Shown: in pieces, positions 1 through 8,209 of the stretch
How positions within the stretch are numbered: the stretch's first letter is position 1
Layout: each line of letters opens with the position of its first letter
The notes under the pieces: model-generated
Seen by the model: the letters and a program-made list of their open reading frames with translations, nothing else
What the model was told of the DNA's origin: nothing
Databases searched by the model: none
Position numbers and translations under genes: made by a program
Assembly (NCBI RefSeq): GCF_004118855.1
Contig: NZ_PDKF01000008.1
Coordinates: 434,001-498,000 of the forward strand
DNA from: Arcobacter sp. CECT 8983
GTDB taxonomy: Bacteria > Campylobacterota > Campylobacteria > Campylobacterales > Arcobacteraceae
Length of the DNA stretch: 64,000 nt
Direction of reading: 5' to 3'

Positions 1-2054
1 CAATGTATGGAAATAGTGAAATTTATGGAAGTGAAGTTTATATTCCAAATCTTACAAGCATGCAAAAAGGTTTAGTAGTAGTTGATTTAAAAACAAAATC
101 TATGTTAAATGATGATATTTTAGAAATTTTAAGAGCTTATAAAATTAAATTGCCATTAAAACAACTCTCAGGAAAAGCAGATTCTAGTTTAATATTAAAA
201 ATTCCATATATGGCATCTAAAAAGATGGATATAGATGGAAAGTTTATTTTAGAAGATGCAACTTTAAAATTAAATGATTTTGAATTTTATACAAAAAAAG
301 CAGATGTTGTTTTAAAAGATAATGATGTATTTATCAATAAATCATTAGTAAAACATAAAGACTTAATTGAAGGTGTTCTAGATTTAGATATTGATACAAA
401 AAACTTAATAGCTAAAGGGCAAGTTGATATTACATCTTTTAATATACTTGCCGATGAAAAGAGCTTAATTAATTTGTCAGGTCAAAAGATACCTTTAATA
501 ATAGATTTTAAAGAAAAAACAAAATTTTTTTTAGATAGTTTAAACTCAAGTATTTTAATAGATGATGAACTTTTTAGTCTAAAAATTAATGATTTAGGTG
601 TTTTAAATCCTTATTCTGAACTTTTAAAAGAGCTTGACGTAAAAGTAGGGGACTTAGAAGTTAATATAAAAGGTGAAGAAGATATATCTTTTAAAACCAA
701 TTTAAAAGAGTTAGATTTTCCTTTTGAAAAGAATGGAAAGAAAATAACTGAATTAAAAGCAAATGGAATTATAAAAGAAGATTCTACTGAAATAAAGACT
801 AATAACTCTGATATTGACATTATTATTAGTAAAAATGAATTACCTTTACTAAAATTAGATGGAATAGATTTAGTTATAACTCAAGAAGAGAACTCTTTAC
901 AAGGTAAAATTCCTTCTTTAAATATAGAAATGAAAAATTCAAAAATCAAAATTAATAAAGACACTACTTACAAAGTACAGTGGGCAAAAATTAATTTAGA
1001 AAATAAAGAAATTAAATTTGATGCTAAAGTTCTTGAATTAGACCTGCCTTTTTCAAAAGATGGAAAAATAATAAAAAACTTAGTGTTAAATGGTTTATAT
1101 AAAGATAATGTTGTAAAGTTAAATTCAAAAGATAAAAAACTAGGTATCAAATACCTTTTAGATGAAGAAAAGGTATTTATAGATTTAACAAATTATAATT
1201 TAGTATATAACACTGAAGAAGTGAATAAAGAAGAAACAATTTCTTATTATGTAAAAGGTAAAAACTCAAATATTATTGTAAATAAGGATTATGTAATTAA
1301 AGCAGAAAACTATGATTTTACTTTTGCTGAACACTCAACAAATGTAGAATTAAAATATAAAGATACAAGTTTTCTTTATAATCAAGATTTTAATGGTAAC
1401 TTAAGACTAGAAGCAAAAAATATGAGTGATGAGTTTTTGAATTCTTTATTAAATAAAGACTTGATAAGTGGTGGAAATGTAAACATAAGTGCCTATGGGA
1501 AAGATAAAATAGTAAATGGTACAGCATTTATAAAAGAGAGTAAGATAAAAGATTTAGCAATTTTAAATAACTTACTTATATTTATAAATACTTCTCCTGG
1601 ACTAATTAATCCACTATTAGCTATTCCATCAGTTGTAGGTATGGCTACAAATGGTGGCTTTAATATAAATGGATATAGAGTAACAGATGGAAGAGTTGAT
1701 TTCACTTATAACTTTGATTCAAAAGTTTTAAATATGTTTAAGATATTTACAAAAGGAAATGGAATTGATTTTGATGGAGAAGCAACAATTAATTTTGAAA
1801 ATTCTCAAATAGATTCAAAGTTAAAACTTATTTTCTTAAAAGATTATTCTAAAATAGTTAGTGAAATTCCAGTATTTAACTATTTATTTTTAGGGGATGA
1901 AAAAAGAGTAGATACACAAGTAGAAATTTATGGAACTCTACAAAACCCAGAATACAAAACAAACTTAGCAAAAGATGGAATAAATGCTCCTGTAAACTTC
2001 TTTAAAAGATTAATACAAACACCAAAGAAAATTTATGATTCAATTAGTGAGTAG
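1..2054 (+). CDS. AsmA/YhdP-like envelope protein, 5' end outside window
   Basis: The C-terminal 683 or so residues of a large protein, running in from the left edge; the first in-frame ATG (base 3) is unlikely to be the true start. It is built of repeated beta-rich segments with many charged residues and no membrane helix in the visible part. The last ~150 residues match the conserved AsmA-like C-terminal region: a stretch of hydrophobic turns (TSPGLINPLL), then an amphipathic part with FDGEATINF and IYGTLQNPEY. Proteins of this class are inner-membrane anchored, span the periplasm and are linked to lipid transport to the outer membrane. The neighbouring Lol genes fit an envelope role. The stop codon lies inside a hairpin shared with the convergent lolC/E gene. 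Family assignment is from sequence character; the exact function is not known. Confidence 0.7.
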   Translation, partial: MYGNSEIYGSEVYIPNLTSMQKGLVVVDLKTKSMLNDDILEILRAYKIKLPLKQLSGKADSSLILKIPYMASKKMDIDGKFILEDATLKLNDFEFYTKKADVVLKDNDVFINKSLVKHKDLIEGVLDLDIDTKNLIAKGQVDITSFNILADEKSLINLSGQKIPLIIDFKEKTKFFLDSLNSSILIDDELFSLKINDLGVLNPYSELLKELDVKVGDLEVNIKGEEDISFKTNLKELDFPFEKNGKKITELKANGIIKEDSTEIKTNNSDIDIIISKNELPLLKLDGIDLVITQEENSLQGKIPSLNIEMKNSKIKINKDTTYKVQWAKINLENKEIKFDAKVLELDLPFSKDGKIIKNLVLNGLYKDNVVKLNSKDKKLGIKYLLDEEKVFIDLTNYNLVYNTEEVNKEETISYYVKGKNSNIIVNKDYVIKAENYDFTFAEHSTNVELKYKDTSFLYNQDFNGNLRLEAKNMSDEFLNSLLNKDLISGGNVNISAYGKDKIVNGTAFIKESKIKDLAILNNLLIFINTSPGLINPLLAIPSVVGMATNGGFNINGYRVTDGRVDFTYNFDSKVLNMFKIFTKGNGIDFDGEATINFENSQIDSKLKLIFLKDYSKIVSEIPVFNYLFLGDEKRVDTQVEIYGTLQNPEYKTNLAKDGINAPVNFFKRLIQTPKKIYDSISE

Positions 2055-2069
2055 AAAAAATTCTACTCA
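2048..2069. terminator. Bidirectional hairpin over two convergent stop codons
   Basis: TGAGTAGAA and TTCTACTCA form a perfect 9-bp stem with an AAAA loop. The stem contains the stop of the AsmA-like gene (TAG, 2052-2054) and the stop of the opposing lolC/E-like gene (2063-2065). It probably ends both transcripts, although the U-tract is short in each direction. Confidence 0.6.
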
Positions 2070-3271
2070 TTTCTTAAAACATCAATAACATCAATATTTG
2101 TAGCTTTTTTAGCTGGATAGTATGATGAAATTAAAACAATAATAGCAGCTCCAATTACAATAGAAATAAAATCAAGGCTTGAAAGGTCTAAAGGTAGTTT
2201 AGAAGTTCCATAAACATCTGCAGGAAGCGAAATAACTTCAAATGTGTCAAGAATCCACATACCAAAAAAACCTAATCCAACACCAGTTATAATCCCTGAG
2301 AAACCAATAATAGTTCCTAGTTTTAAAAATATTTTTTTTATCTCTTTAGAAGTTGCACCCATTGATAAAAGTAGGGCAATTTCTTTTCTTCTACTCATAA
2401 CTGTCATAAGTAAAGAAGAGATGATATTAAGGGATGCAACTAGAATAATTAGCATTAAAACAATAAATAAAGCTTTCTTTTCCATTTCCATTGCTGCAAA
2501 GAAGTTTCCATTTTGTTGCCACCATCCAACAACTCCAGCTCCACCATTTAATGCTAAAAACTCTTTTAAAGGCTTTATATCTTTCATTGCATTATCAGAA
2601 TATACATGAATACCATCATAAATAGTTTTAGGCTTTTTAAGCAATGTATGCAAAGCTTCCATTGATGTATATACATAAGTTTTATCATAAGCATGAAGAC
2701 CAGATTTAAAAGAGCCTTTATATGTAAACCTTTTTAGTTTTGGCATCATTGAAAGACCAGTAGGGCTTAAAGAAGTAAAATATAAAGTGACTTTTTCTTT
2801 TTGTGTTAAATATAGATTCTGTTTTATACCATCTCCAACTACTATATCATATTTGTTTAATTCTAAATTTTTAATAGCTTTTTTATAAATAGAGTTAATA
2901 GGAGCTTCTCTTTTTGGATCAACTCCAAAAATCATACCACCATTCATAGATTCGCCACTTTGAAGGATTACTTGAGAACTTAAATATGGAGAGAATTTTA
3001 AGTTAGGAAACTCTTCTTCTAAAGATTTAAGAAGGTTTTTGTCAACACTATTTTGGAATTTTGGATAAATAGATAAAGGATAGTTCATTGTAAAAAGTTT
3101 ATTCTCAAACTCTTTTGCAGTTCCATTCATTATGGCCATAGTTATAATTAAAACCATAACTCCAATTGCAACACCAATAAATGCTAAAATAGCACTTATT
3201 GATATAAAAGGATTTTTTTTGTCAAATTTTAGATATTTTTTGACAATAAAATTTACTAATTCTTTATTCAA
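2063..3271 (-). CDS. LolC/LolE-type lipoprotein-releasing ABC permease
   Basis: A 402-residue FtsX-superfamily permease. One membrane helix lies near residues 23-48 (a hydrophobic AIGVMVLIITMAIMNG-type segment), followed by a ~220-residue periplasmic domain. Three helices follow in the C-terminal third (near 265-295, 315-345 and 365-390), ending in the family's YYPAKKA..DVL pattern. In the Lol system this subunit, with LolD ATPase, extracts lipoproteins from the inner membrane and hands them to LolA, which is encoded 2.7 kb away (5988). The start is one base from the secA stop, so the two are co-transcribed. Many Campylobacterota have a single LolC/E-like protein (often called LolF-like), so I give no symbol. 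LolD is not in the window. Confidence 0.85.
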   Translation of the reverse strand: MNKELVNFIVKKYLKFDKKNPFISISAILAFIGVAIGVMVLIITMAIMNGTAKEFENKLFTMNYPLSIYPKFQNSVDKNLLKSLEEEFPNLKFSPYLSSQVILQSGESMNGGMIFGVDPKREAPINSIYKKAIKNLELNKYDIVVGDGIKQNLYLTQKEKVTLYFTSLSPTGLSMMPKLKRFTYKGSFKSGLHAYDKTYVYTSMEALHTLLKKPKTIYDGIHVYSDNAMKDIKPLKEFLALNGGAGVVGWWQQNGNFFAAMEMEKKALFIVLMLIILVASLNIISSLLMTVMSRRKEIALLLSMGATSKEIKKIFLKLGTIIGFSGIITGVGLGFFGMWILDTFEVISLPADVYGTSKLPLDLSSLDFISIVIGAAIIVLISSYYPAKKATNIDVIDVLRNE

Positions 3272-3272
3272 A

Positions 3273-5891
3273 TTAGTTTCCTGCCACTAAACCTCTTTTA
3301 GGTCCACTTTTACCATGACAATGTTTATATTTTTTACCACTACCACAAGGACAAGGTTCGTTTCTAGCTATTTTTTTCTCATTTGAAAGAATTTGTTGCT
3401 CTTCAAGGTTTGTAATGGCACCTTCGTTAGCTTCTTCCATTTCAGCTTTCATTTTTTCTAAAGCTTCTCTCTCTTTTTGTGCATCTTCTTGACTTTGTAG
3501 TTGAACAGTAAATAATACTTTGATAATCTCATTTTTAATATTTGAAATAAGTTCAATAAACATATTATAAGACTCTTTTTTATATTCAACTAGTGGGTCT
3601 TTTTGGTTATAACCTCTAAGGCCAATACCAGTTTTCAGAGTATCCATAGAGTATAAGTGTTCTCTCCATGCTTTATCAAGAATTTGTAAATAAAGAATTC
3701 TTTCTATTTCACTTTTTTGTTCAGGAGCTGCAACACCCATTTTTTGTTCATAAACTTCTTTAATAATAGAGATTAATTTCTCTTCTAATGAAGCATAATC
3801 TTCAGCCACGATATCATCTTTTTCTACTAATAAGTTAAGTTCTTCTTTGAATTTAGTAATAATAAACTCATAATTAAAGTCTTCAGAAGGCATACCATCA
3901 ATAATTTCAGCATTCATAAGAAGATTTTGAATATATTCAGCTCTGTTTTCATCAAGTTTAGAGTCAATATTATAATCAGGGTTTAATAAGTCATTTCTAA
4001 ATGCATAGATAACTTTTCTTTGTTCATTTGCAACATCATCATATTCAAGTAAGTGTTTTCTACTTTCAAAGTGCATTGATTCTACTTTTTTCTGTGCATT
4101 TTCAACGGCTCTTGTAACCATTTTAGACTCAATATGCTCACCTTCTTCAATACCAATTCTTTCCATAATACCTTTAATTTTATCACTTCCAAAGATTCTT
4201 AAAAGGTTATCTTCTAAAGATAAATAAAATTGAGATTCACCAACATCACCTTGACGTCCTGATCTACCTCTTAATTGGTTATCGATTCTTCTTGATTCAT
4301 GTCTTTCAGTACCAATAATTGCTAAACCACCTAAGGCAAGAGTCTCTTCATTTAGTTTAATATCAACACCACGCCCAGCCATATTTGTAGCAATTGTTAC
4401 TGCACCTTTTTGTCCAGCATCAGCAATAATTTTACCTTCTTTTTCGTGTTGCTTAGCATTTAAAACTGTGTGAGGGATTTTTAATTTTGATAGTAAGTTA
4501 TTTAAATGTTCTGATTTTTCAATTGAAGCAGTACCAACAAGAACAGGTTGACCTTTTTCATGGTACTCTTTTATTTTTTTAGCAACTGCATCAAATTTTT
4601 CTGCTTCACTTTTATAAATTAAGTCATTTTTATCAATTCTTTGAATAGCTACATTTGTAGGAATAGATACAACATCTAAGTTATAAATTTCTGCAAACTC
4701 AGTTGCTTCAGTTTGAGCAGTACCTGTCATACCTGCTAATTTATCATACATTCTAAAATAGTTTTGGAATGTAATGTCTGCAAGTGTTTGCGATTCTTCT
4801 TGAATAGCAACATTTTCTTTGGCTTCTAAAGCTTGATGTAGTCCTTCTGAGAATCTTCTACCTTCACTAAGCCTTCCTGTAAATTCATCAACAATAATTA
4901 CTTCATTGTTTTTTACAACATAATCCACATCTTTTTCAAAAATATAGTTTGCTTTTAAAGCTTGATCAAGATTGTGTGATAACATTGCATTTTCTAAAGA
5001 GTATAGATTATCAACTTCATATAGTTTTTCAGCTTTTTCAATACCTTCTTCTGTTAATAAAACAGATCTATTCTTTTCATCAACAGTAAAGTCACCAGTA
5101 GAGTATGGCTTTTCATTAGGGTTTTTAGGCTCAATTAGTTCACCTTTTTCTAATTGCATTGCAATTTGTTGTGATTTTACATAATCGGCACTTTTATGAT
5201 TAGTAGGTCCTGAAATAATTAAAGGAGTTCTTGCTTCATCAATTAAAATAGAGTCAACTTCATCTACAATAACAAAGTGGTGTTGTCTTTGCACTTTTTC
5301 TTCTAAATCATAATGCATATTATCTCTTAGATAATCAAAACCAAATTCATTATTTGTACCATAAGTTATGTCTGCATTATATTGTTCTTTTCTTTGCTCA
5401 TCATCTTTTAAATTTCCTGTAATAGCTCCTACTTGAAAACCTAAAAAGTTGTATAGAGGTTCTAATTCTTGGGCATCTCTACTTGCAAGATAATCATTTA
5501 CTGTAACAACATGAACACCTTTTCCTGTCATTGCATTTAAAACAACTGGCAAAGTAGCAACTAATGTTTTACCTTCACCTGTTTTCATCTCTGCAATTCT
5601 TCCATCGTTTAGAACCATTCCACCAATTAATTGAACATCATGGTGTCTCATTTTTAGTATTCTTTTACTAGCTTCTCTAGTAATTGCAAAAGAGTCATTT
5701 AATACTTCATCTAATTTTACCTCTTCTTGTAAAACTTTTTCTTTTAAAGTATTAAAAGAAGATTGAAGTTCCTCATCAGTCATAGCTTGGTATGTTGTTT
5801 CTAAAGCAGTGATTTGATTAGCTCTTTTTCTATATTTTTTTACTTCTCTATCGTTTGAAGTCCCAAATATCTTTGAAAACATATTAATCAT
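3273..5891 (-). CDS. secA: Preprotein translocase ATPase SecA
   Basis: An 872-residue motor ATPase that pushes unfolded preproteins through SecYEG. Walker A MKTGEGKT is at 102-109 and the Walker B/DEVD box at 211-214. The second helicase-like motor domain carries [12 protein letters not shown] and the arginine finger segment [21 protein letters not shown]. The C-terminal metal-binding tail has the CxCx8CH pattern in [15 protein letters not shown]. Length is normal. The ATG at 5891 is preferred over one three codons later because AAGGAA lies 8 bases upstream. The 3' neighbour lolC/E follows one base after the stop, a layout that links protein export with lipoprotein sorting. Confidence 0.98.
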   Translation of the reverse strand: MINMFSKIFGTSNDREVKKYRKRANQITALETTYQAMTDEELQSSFNTLKEKVLQEEVKLDEVLNDSFAITREASKRILKMRHHDVQLIGGMVLNDGRIAEMKTGEGKTLVATLPVVLNAMTGKGVHVVTVNDYLASRDAQELEPLYNFLGFQVGAITGNLKDDEQRKEQYNADITYGTNNEFGFDYLRDNMHYDLEEKVQRQHHFVIVDEVDSILIDEARTPLIISGPTNHKSADYVKSQQIAMQLEKGELIEPKNPNEKPYSTGDFTVDEKNRSVLLTEEGIEKAEKLYEVDNLYSLENAMLSHNLDQALKANYIFEKDVDYVVKNNEVIIVDEFTGRLSEGRRFSEGLHQALEAKENVAIQEESQTLADITFQNYFRMYDKLAGMTGTAQTEATEFAEIYNLDVVSIPTNVAIQRIDKNDLIYKSEAEKFDAVAKKIKEYHEKGQPVLVGTASIEKSEHLNNLLSKLKIPHTVLNAKQHEKEGKIIADAGQKGAVTIATNMAGRGVDIKLNEETLALGGLAIIGTERHESRRIDNQLRGRSGRQGDVGESQFYLSLEDNLLRIFGSDKIKGIMERIGIEEGEHIESKMVTRAVENAQKKVESMHFESRKHLLEYDDVANEQRKVIYAFRNDLLNPDYNIDSKLDENRAEYIQNLLMNAEIIDGMPSEDFNYEFIITKFKEELNLLVEKDDIVAEDYASLEEKLISIIKEVYEQKMGVAAPEQKSEIERILYLQILDKAWREHLYSMDTLKTGIGLRGYNQKDPLVEYKKESYNMFIELISNIKNEIIKVLFTVQLQSQEDAQKEREALEKMKAEMEEANEGAITNLEEQQILSNEKKIARNEPCPCGSGKKYKHCHGKSGPKRGLVAGN

Positions 5892-5950
5892 AAAATAAAT
5901 TCCTTTTTACCAAATCTTTCGCCATACTTTTAGTTTAATTTGGTATTAGT

Positions 5951-5956
5951 TATAAT
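5951..5956 (+). promoter_or_regulatory. -10 element for lolA (and possibly rnpB)
   Basis: TATAAT in the divergent gap between secA and lolA, 31 bases before the lolA ATG. It is preceded by TTAGT rather than a clear -35 box, as is usual for Campylobacterota sigma-70 promoters. The transcript would start near 5963 and could read into the RNase P RNA gene. Confidence 0.55.
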
Positions 5957-5987
5957 CGCAAGATTATATAAAAAACAAGGTTAAAAA

Positions 5988-6515
5988 ATGGTTTATAGAC
6001 TTTTACTATTTGTAATAATTACATTTTCAAATTTATTAGCAATGGATGAATTAAAAGAAATTAAAACTTTTCAAGCAAATTTTACTCAGACAGTTACCAA
6101 TGAAGCAGGTAAAGCTATCTCTTATAATGGAAAAGTATTTATAAAAAACAATGATAGAGTATTATGGAAATATATTACTCCAATAAAGAAGAATGTATTT
6201 TTATTAAATGATATTGTAGTTATTGATGAACCTGAGTTAGAACAGGTTATTTATACAAAACTAAAAGAAGAACTTAATATCTTAAGTATTTTACAAGGCT
6301 CAAAGAAAATATCAAAAAATAGATATGAATCATTTTTTTATAATAGAAAATATGAACTTGTAATTGATGAAAATAAAATAAAAGAAGTTTCATACAAAGA
6401 TGAGTTAGATAATTCAATTGTTATTAAATTTGAAAATGTGGTTCAAAATGAAGAGATTGAAGAAGACTTTTTTAGATTTATTCCACCATCTTATTACGAT
6501 ATTATAAAAAAATAA
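5988..6515 (+). CDS. lolA: Outer-membrane lipoprotein carrier LolA
   Basis: A 175-residue periplasmic protein with a signal peptide (residues 1-18, hydrophobic core LLLFVIITFSNLLA). The mature part has the LolA pattern: FQANFTQTV near the start, GKVFIKNNDRVLWKYITP in the middle and a short C-terminal beta segment. It ferries lipoproteins from the Lol ABC transporter across the periplasm to the outer membrane. Start supported by AAGG 8-11 bases upstream and the -10 at 5951. No LolB is expected in this phylum and none is seen. The RNase P RNA follows directly. Confidence 0.9.
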   Translation: MVYRLLLFVIITFSNLLAMDELKEIKTFQANFTQTVTNEAGKAISYNGKVFIKNNDRVLWKYITPIKKNVFLLNDIVVIDEPELEQVIYTKLKEELNILSILQGSKKISKNRYESFFYNRKYELVIDENKIKEVSYKDELDNSIVIKFENVVQNEEIEEDFFRFIPPSYYDIIKK

Positions 6516-6540
6516 ACATTTTTTAGCTACTATTTCGCCT

Positions 6541-6862
6541 AAGGTACAACAGACAATAGCTTGAATCTTCAAGAGGAAAGTCTGGGCTGCAGTGAAGTAT
6601 GGTTCCATTTAACGAATGGCTAGGGTAACCTAAGGGACAGTGCAACAGAGAGAAGACCGCCAGTTTATATTGGTAAGGCTGAAAGGGTGGAGTAAGAGCC
6701 CACCAGCACTTTAAGTAATTTTAGTGGCTATGTAAACCCAACCAGCAGCAAGAAGAGATTGGTAATAAACTTCACATTTATGCTCTTCGCAAGATTGCTT
6801 AAGTAATTTAGCAACTAGATAAATTATTGTCAAAAACAAAATCCAGCTTACCGTTGTGCCTT
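6541..6862 (+). ncRNA. rnpB: RNase P RNA (M1 RNA), bacterial type A
   Basis: Catalytic RNA that removes tRNA 5' leaders. Boundaries come from helix P1: AAGGTACAAC at 6541-6550 pairs with GTTGTGCCTT at 6853-6862 (one G-U). The universal P4/CR-I signature GAGGAAAGTCTGGGCT is at 6573-6588; the usual CC is CT here. CAACAGAGAGAAGACCGCC (6643-6661) matches the CR-II/CR-III region, and CCAGCTTACCG near the 3' end matches the P4 3' strand region. The length of ~320 nt is in the normal range. This RNA fills most of the 450-bp space between lolA and the next gene. Confidence 0.95.
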
Positions 6863-6938
6863 ATTATTTCTAGAGTTTAAAATAATCAATATATTATTAT
6901 GAAGTAGGGTAATTTAGTTAAGTATTATAAAAAAAGTG

Positions 6939-6968
6939 AATATTTAGACACAAAAGTGTCTAAATATT
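6939..6968 (-). terminator. Strong terminator hairpin of the 6967-7377 gene
   Basis: A perfect 13-bp stem: AATATTTAGACAC (6939-6951), loop AAAA, GTGTCTAAATATT (6956-6968). Read on the minus strand it is followed by CACTTTTTTTATA, giving a good U-tract. It touches the stop codon of the minus-strand gene. Confidence 0.75.
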
Positions 6969-7377
6969 AAAATCCTGCAGAGTATCCTCTACTTGAGTGG
7001 CTTTTAATTAATCCATAATAAGTTTTATCTCTTATTTGTTTAATCATATTTCTTAGTGTAAAGATAGAAGTATTCTTATCTTTCCAAGCATTCTTTTTAA
7101 TTGTTTCTACATCAACAATTGTTCCTTGGTTTCTTAATATAGTATGGAAAATATTCATTTGAGTTTTTGTAAGACCCACATCAATATTTTTTCTATCAAA
7201 AACTTTTTTTAATACTTTATCATAGTAGAAACCTTTACCTAAATCAATTCTACTATCAACTTGCTGACTTAAAATCTCTTTTAAAGTTTCTTCAAGAGGT
7301 AAATTAAACTCTCTAGCTTTACTTTTTAGAAATCTTTCCATATCTTTTGTTAAATCAATTGTAATATTACTGCTCAT
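6967..7377 (-). CDS. Orphan winged-helix regulator with RHH-like N-terminus
   Basis: 136 residues with no receiver domain. Residues 1-45 (ITIDLTKDMERFLKSKAREF...) look like a CopG/ribbon-helix-helix or coiled dimerisation segment. Residues ~55-136 look like an OmpR/PhoB effector winged helix: LTKTQMNIFHTILRNQG (first helices), VETIKKNAWKDKN, then TLRNMIKQIRDK as a recognition helix and SSRGYSAGF as the wing. A DNA-binding repressor or activator is likely; its target is unknown. GAGGTG sits before the ATG and a TATAAT at 7403-7408 (minus strand) is a likely -10. Tandem TTGAGACA repeats just upstream suggest autoregulation. The composite domain arrangement is my reading, not a named family. Confidence 0.65.
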   Translation of the reverse strand: MSSNITIDLTKDMERFLKSKAREFNLPLEETLKEILSQQVDSRIDLGKGFYYDKVLKKVFDRKNIDVGLTKTQMNIFHTILRNQGTIVDVETIKKNAWKDKNTSIFTLRNMIKQIRDKTYYGLIKSHSSRGYSAGF

Positions 7378-7402
7378 AATGACACCTCATATTTTTATTT
7401 TA

Positions 7403-7408
7403 ATTATA
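7403..7408 (-). promoter_or_regulatory. -10 element of the orphan regulator gene
   Basis: TATAAT on the minus strand, 26 bases before the ATG at 7377. A second TATAAT-like sequence lies about 10 bases further upstream. Confidence 0.45.
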
Positions 7409-7436
7409 ACACATATAATTATAGGAAAGCTTAAAA

Positions 7437-7455
7437 TTGAGACATTTTTGAGACA
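7437..7455. promoter_or_regulatory. Tandem TTGAGACA repeat, candidate operator
   Basis: TTGAGACA occurs at 7437-7444 and again at 7448-7455, an 11-bp period (one helical turn). A partial copy, GTGACA, lies near 7479. The pair covers the -35 region of the orphan regulator's promoter. OmpR-type winged helices bind direct repeats with this spacing, so self-regulation is a reasonable inference. Confidence 0.45.
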
Positions 7456-7503
7456 ATTCTTTTTAAATTTTTAAAAACGTGACAAATATAATAAGGAAGT
7501 ATC

Positions 7504-8199
7504 TTATTTATTTTTATTCCAGAGCTTTAAAAACTCTTTTCTATTATAAATTTTAGCACCTAAATCAATCTTGTATTGTAGCTGCGGATGCCCTAAATTC
7601 CACATTTTATAATTATTACTTTTCAAATAATCATTTAATAAAACCAATTGTAATTTTCCCCAATTATTATATTTTTTATTTTTTGTAGTAAAACCTGATA
7701 ATGATGTATAAATTGAGCCAATTTGATAGCCAATCTCTCCAGAAATGAGTTTTTTGTCATTTTTTTCGTATAATTCTATACAAAATAAATTAAAGTTTTC
7801 ATATAAGTCAGAATTAAATTTAATGTTATTTAATATGTTTATATACTCTTGTGTTAACCATGAATTGGGATGATAAGTATTAATTTTATTTAGAACTTTT
7901 TCAAGATCTTGACTTATGTCAAGAATATAGTTATTTTCCTTTATCAATTTTTTTACTTTTCTAGGAATCTTAATATCATCAAAATGTAATACTGCGTAGT
8001 CAAATTGTATCTCAGGAAGTAAAACAAACTTTTCTTGGTAATACATTGATGTAGTGATAAATCCTTTTTTTGCAGCTTCAATATAAAACTCACATGATAA
8101 GTCATCACTCCAATAGTAGTTTTCTTTCATATTTGAGTATATATGATTATTTAGTATTTCTTCATTTTGTAAATCTTCTAATGTTAAATAGTAAATAAT
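7504..8199 (-). CDS. Divergent Aat-family (leucyl/phenylalanyl-tRNA-protein transferase-like) protein
   Basis: Matches the Aat fold along its length: YYWSDDLSCEFYIEAAKKGF equals the GGDLSPERLLxAYRxGIF region, IPRKVKKLIKENNY the ISRSMKRF region, SWLTQEYI the TWITxxxI region, and DLGAKIYNRKEFL the SLGAxEIPRxxFL region. Aat transfers Leu/Phe from tRNA to N-degron substrates. Residues proposed as catalytic in E. coli Aat are not kept: LIDCQ is MWNLG here and GES is SLS. L/F transfer is therefore doubtful. Start: the first ATG (8130) would delete the conserved N-terminus. AAGGAG (8210-8205) sits 5 bases before ATT at 8199 and 8 before ATT at 8196, and the frame is open from there with no ATG, GTG or TTG. 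I therefore propose an ATT start. It lies 10 bases after the ABC exporter stop, in the same operon. Confidence 0.6.
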   Translation of the reverse strand: MIYYLTLEDLQNEEILNNHIYSNMKENYYWSDDLSCEFYIEAAKKGFITTSMYYQEKFVLLPEIQFDYAVLHFDDIKIPRKVKKLIKENNYILDISQDLEKVLNKINTYHPNSWLTQEYINILNNIKFNSDLYENFNLFCIELYEKNDKKLISGEIGYQIGSIYTSLSGFTTKNKKYNNWGKLQLVLLNDYLKSNNYKMWNLGHPQLQYKIDLGAKIYNRKEFLKLWNKNK

Positions 8200-8209
8200 A
8201 AGTACTCCT

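Noticed and set aside
2244-2609. 121-codon plus-strand ORF
   Set aside because: Fully inside the LolC/E-like gene on the other strand and with no protein-like pattern.
8128-8130. ATG 8130 as the start of the Aat-like gene
   Set aside because: It has no ribosome site and would remove residues that match the Aat N-terminus; the frame is open back to a strong AAGGAG.
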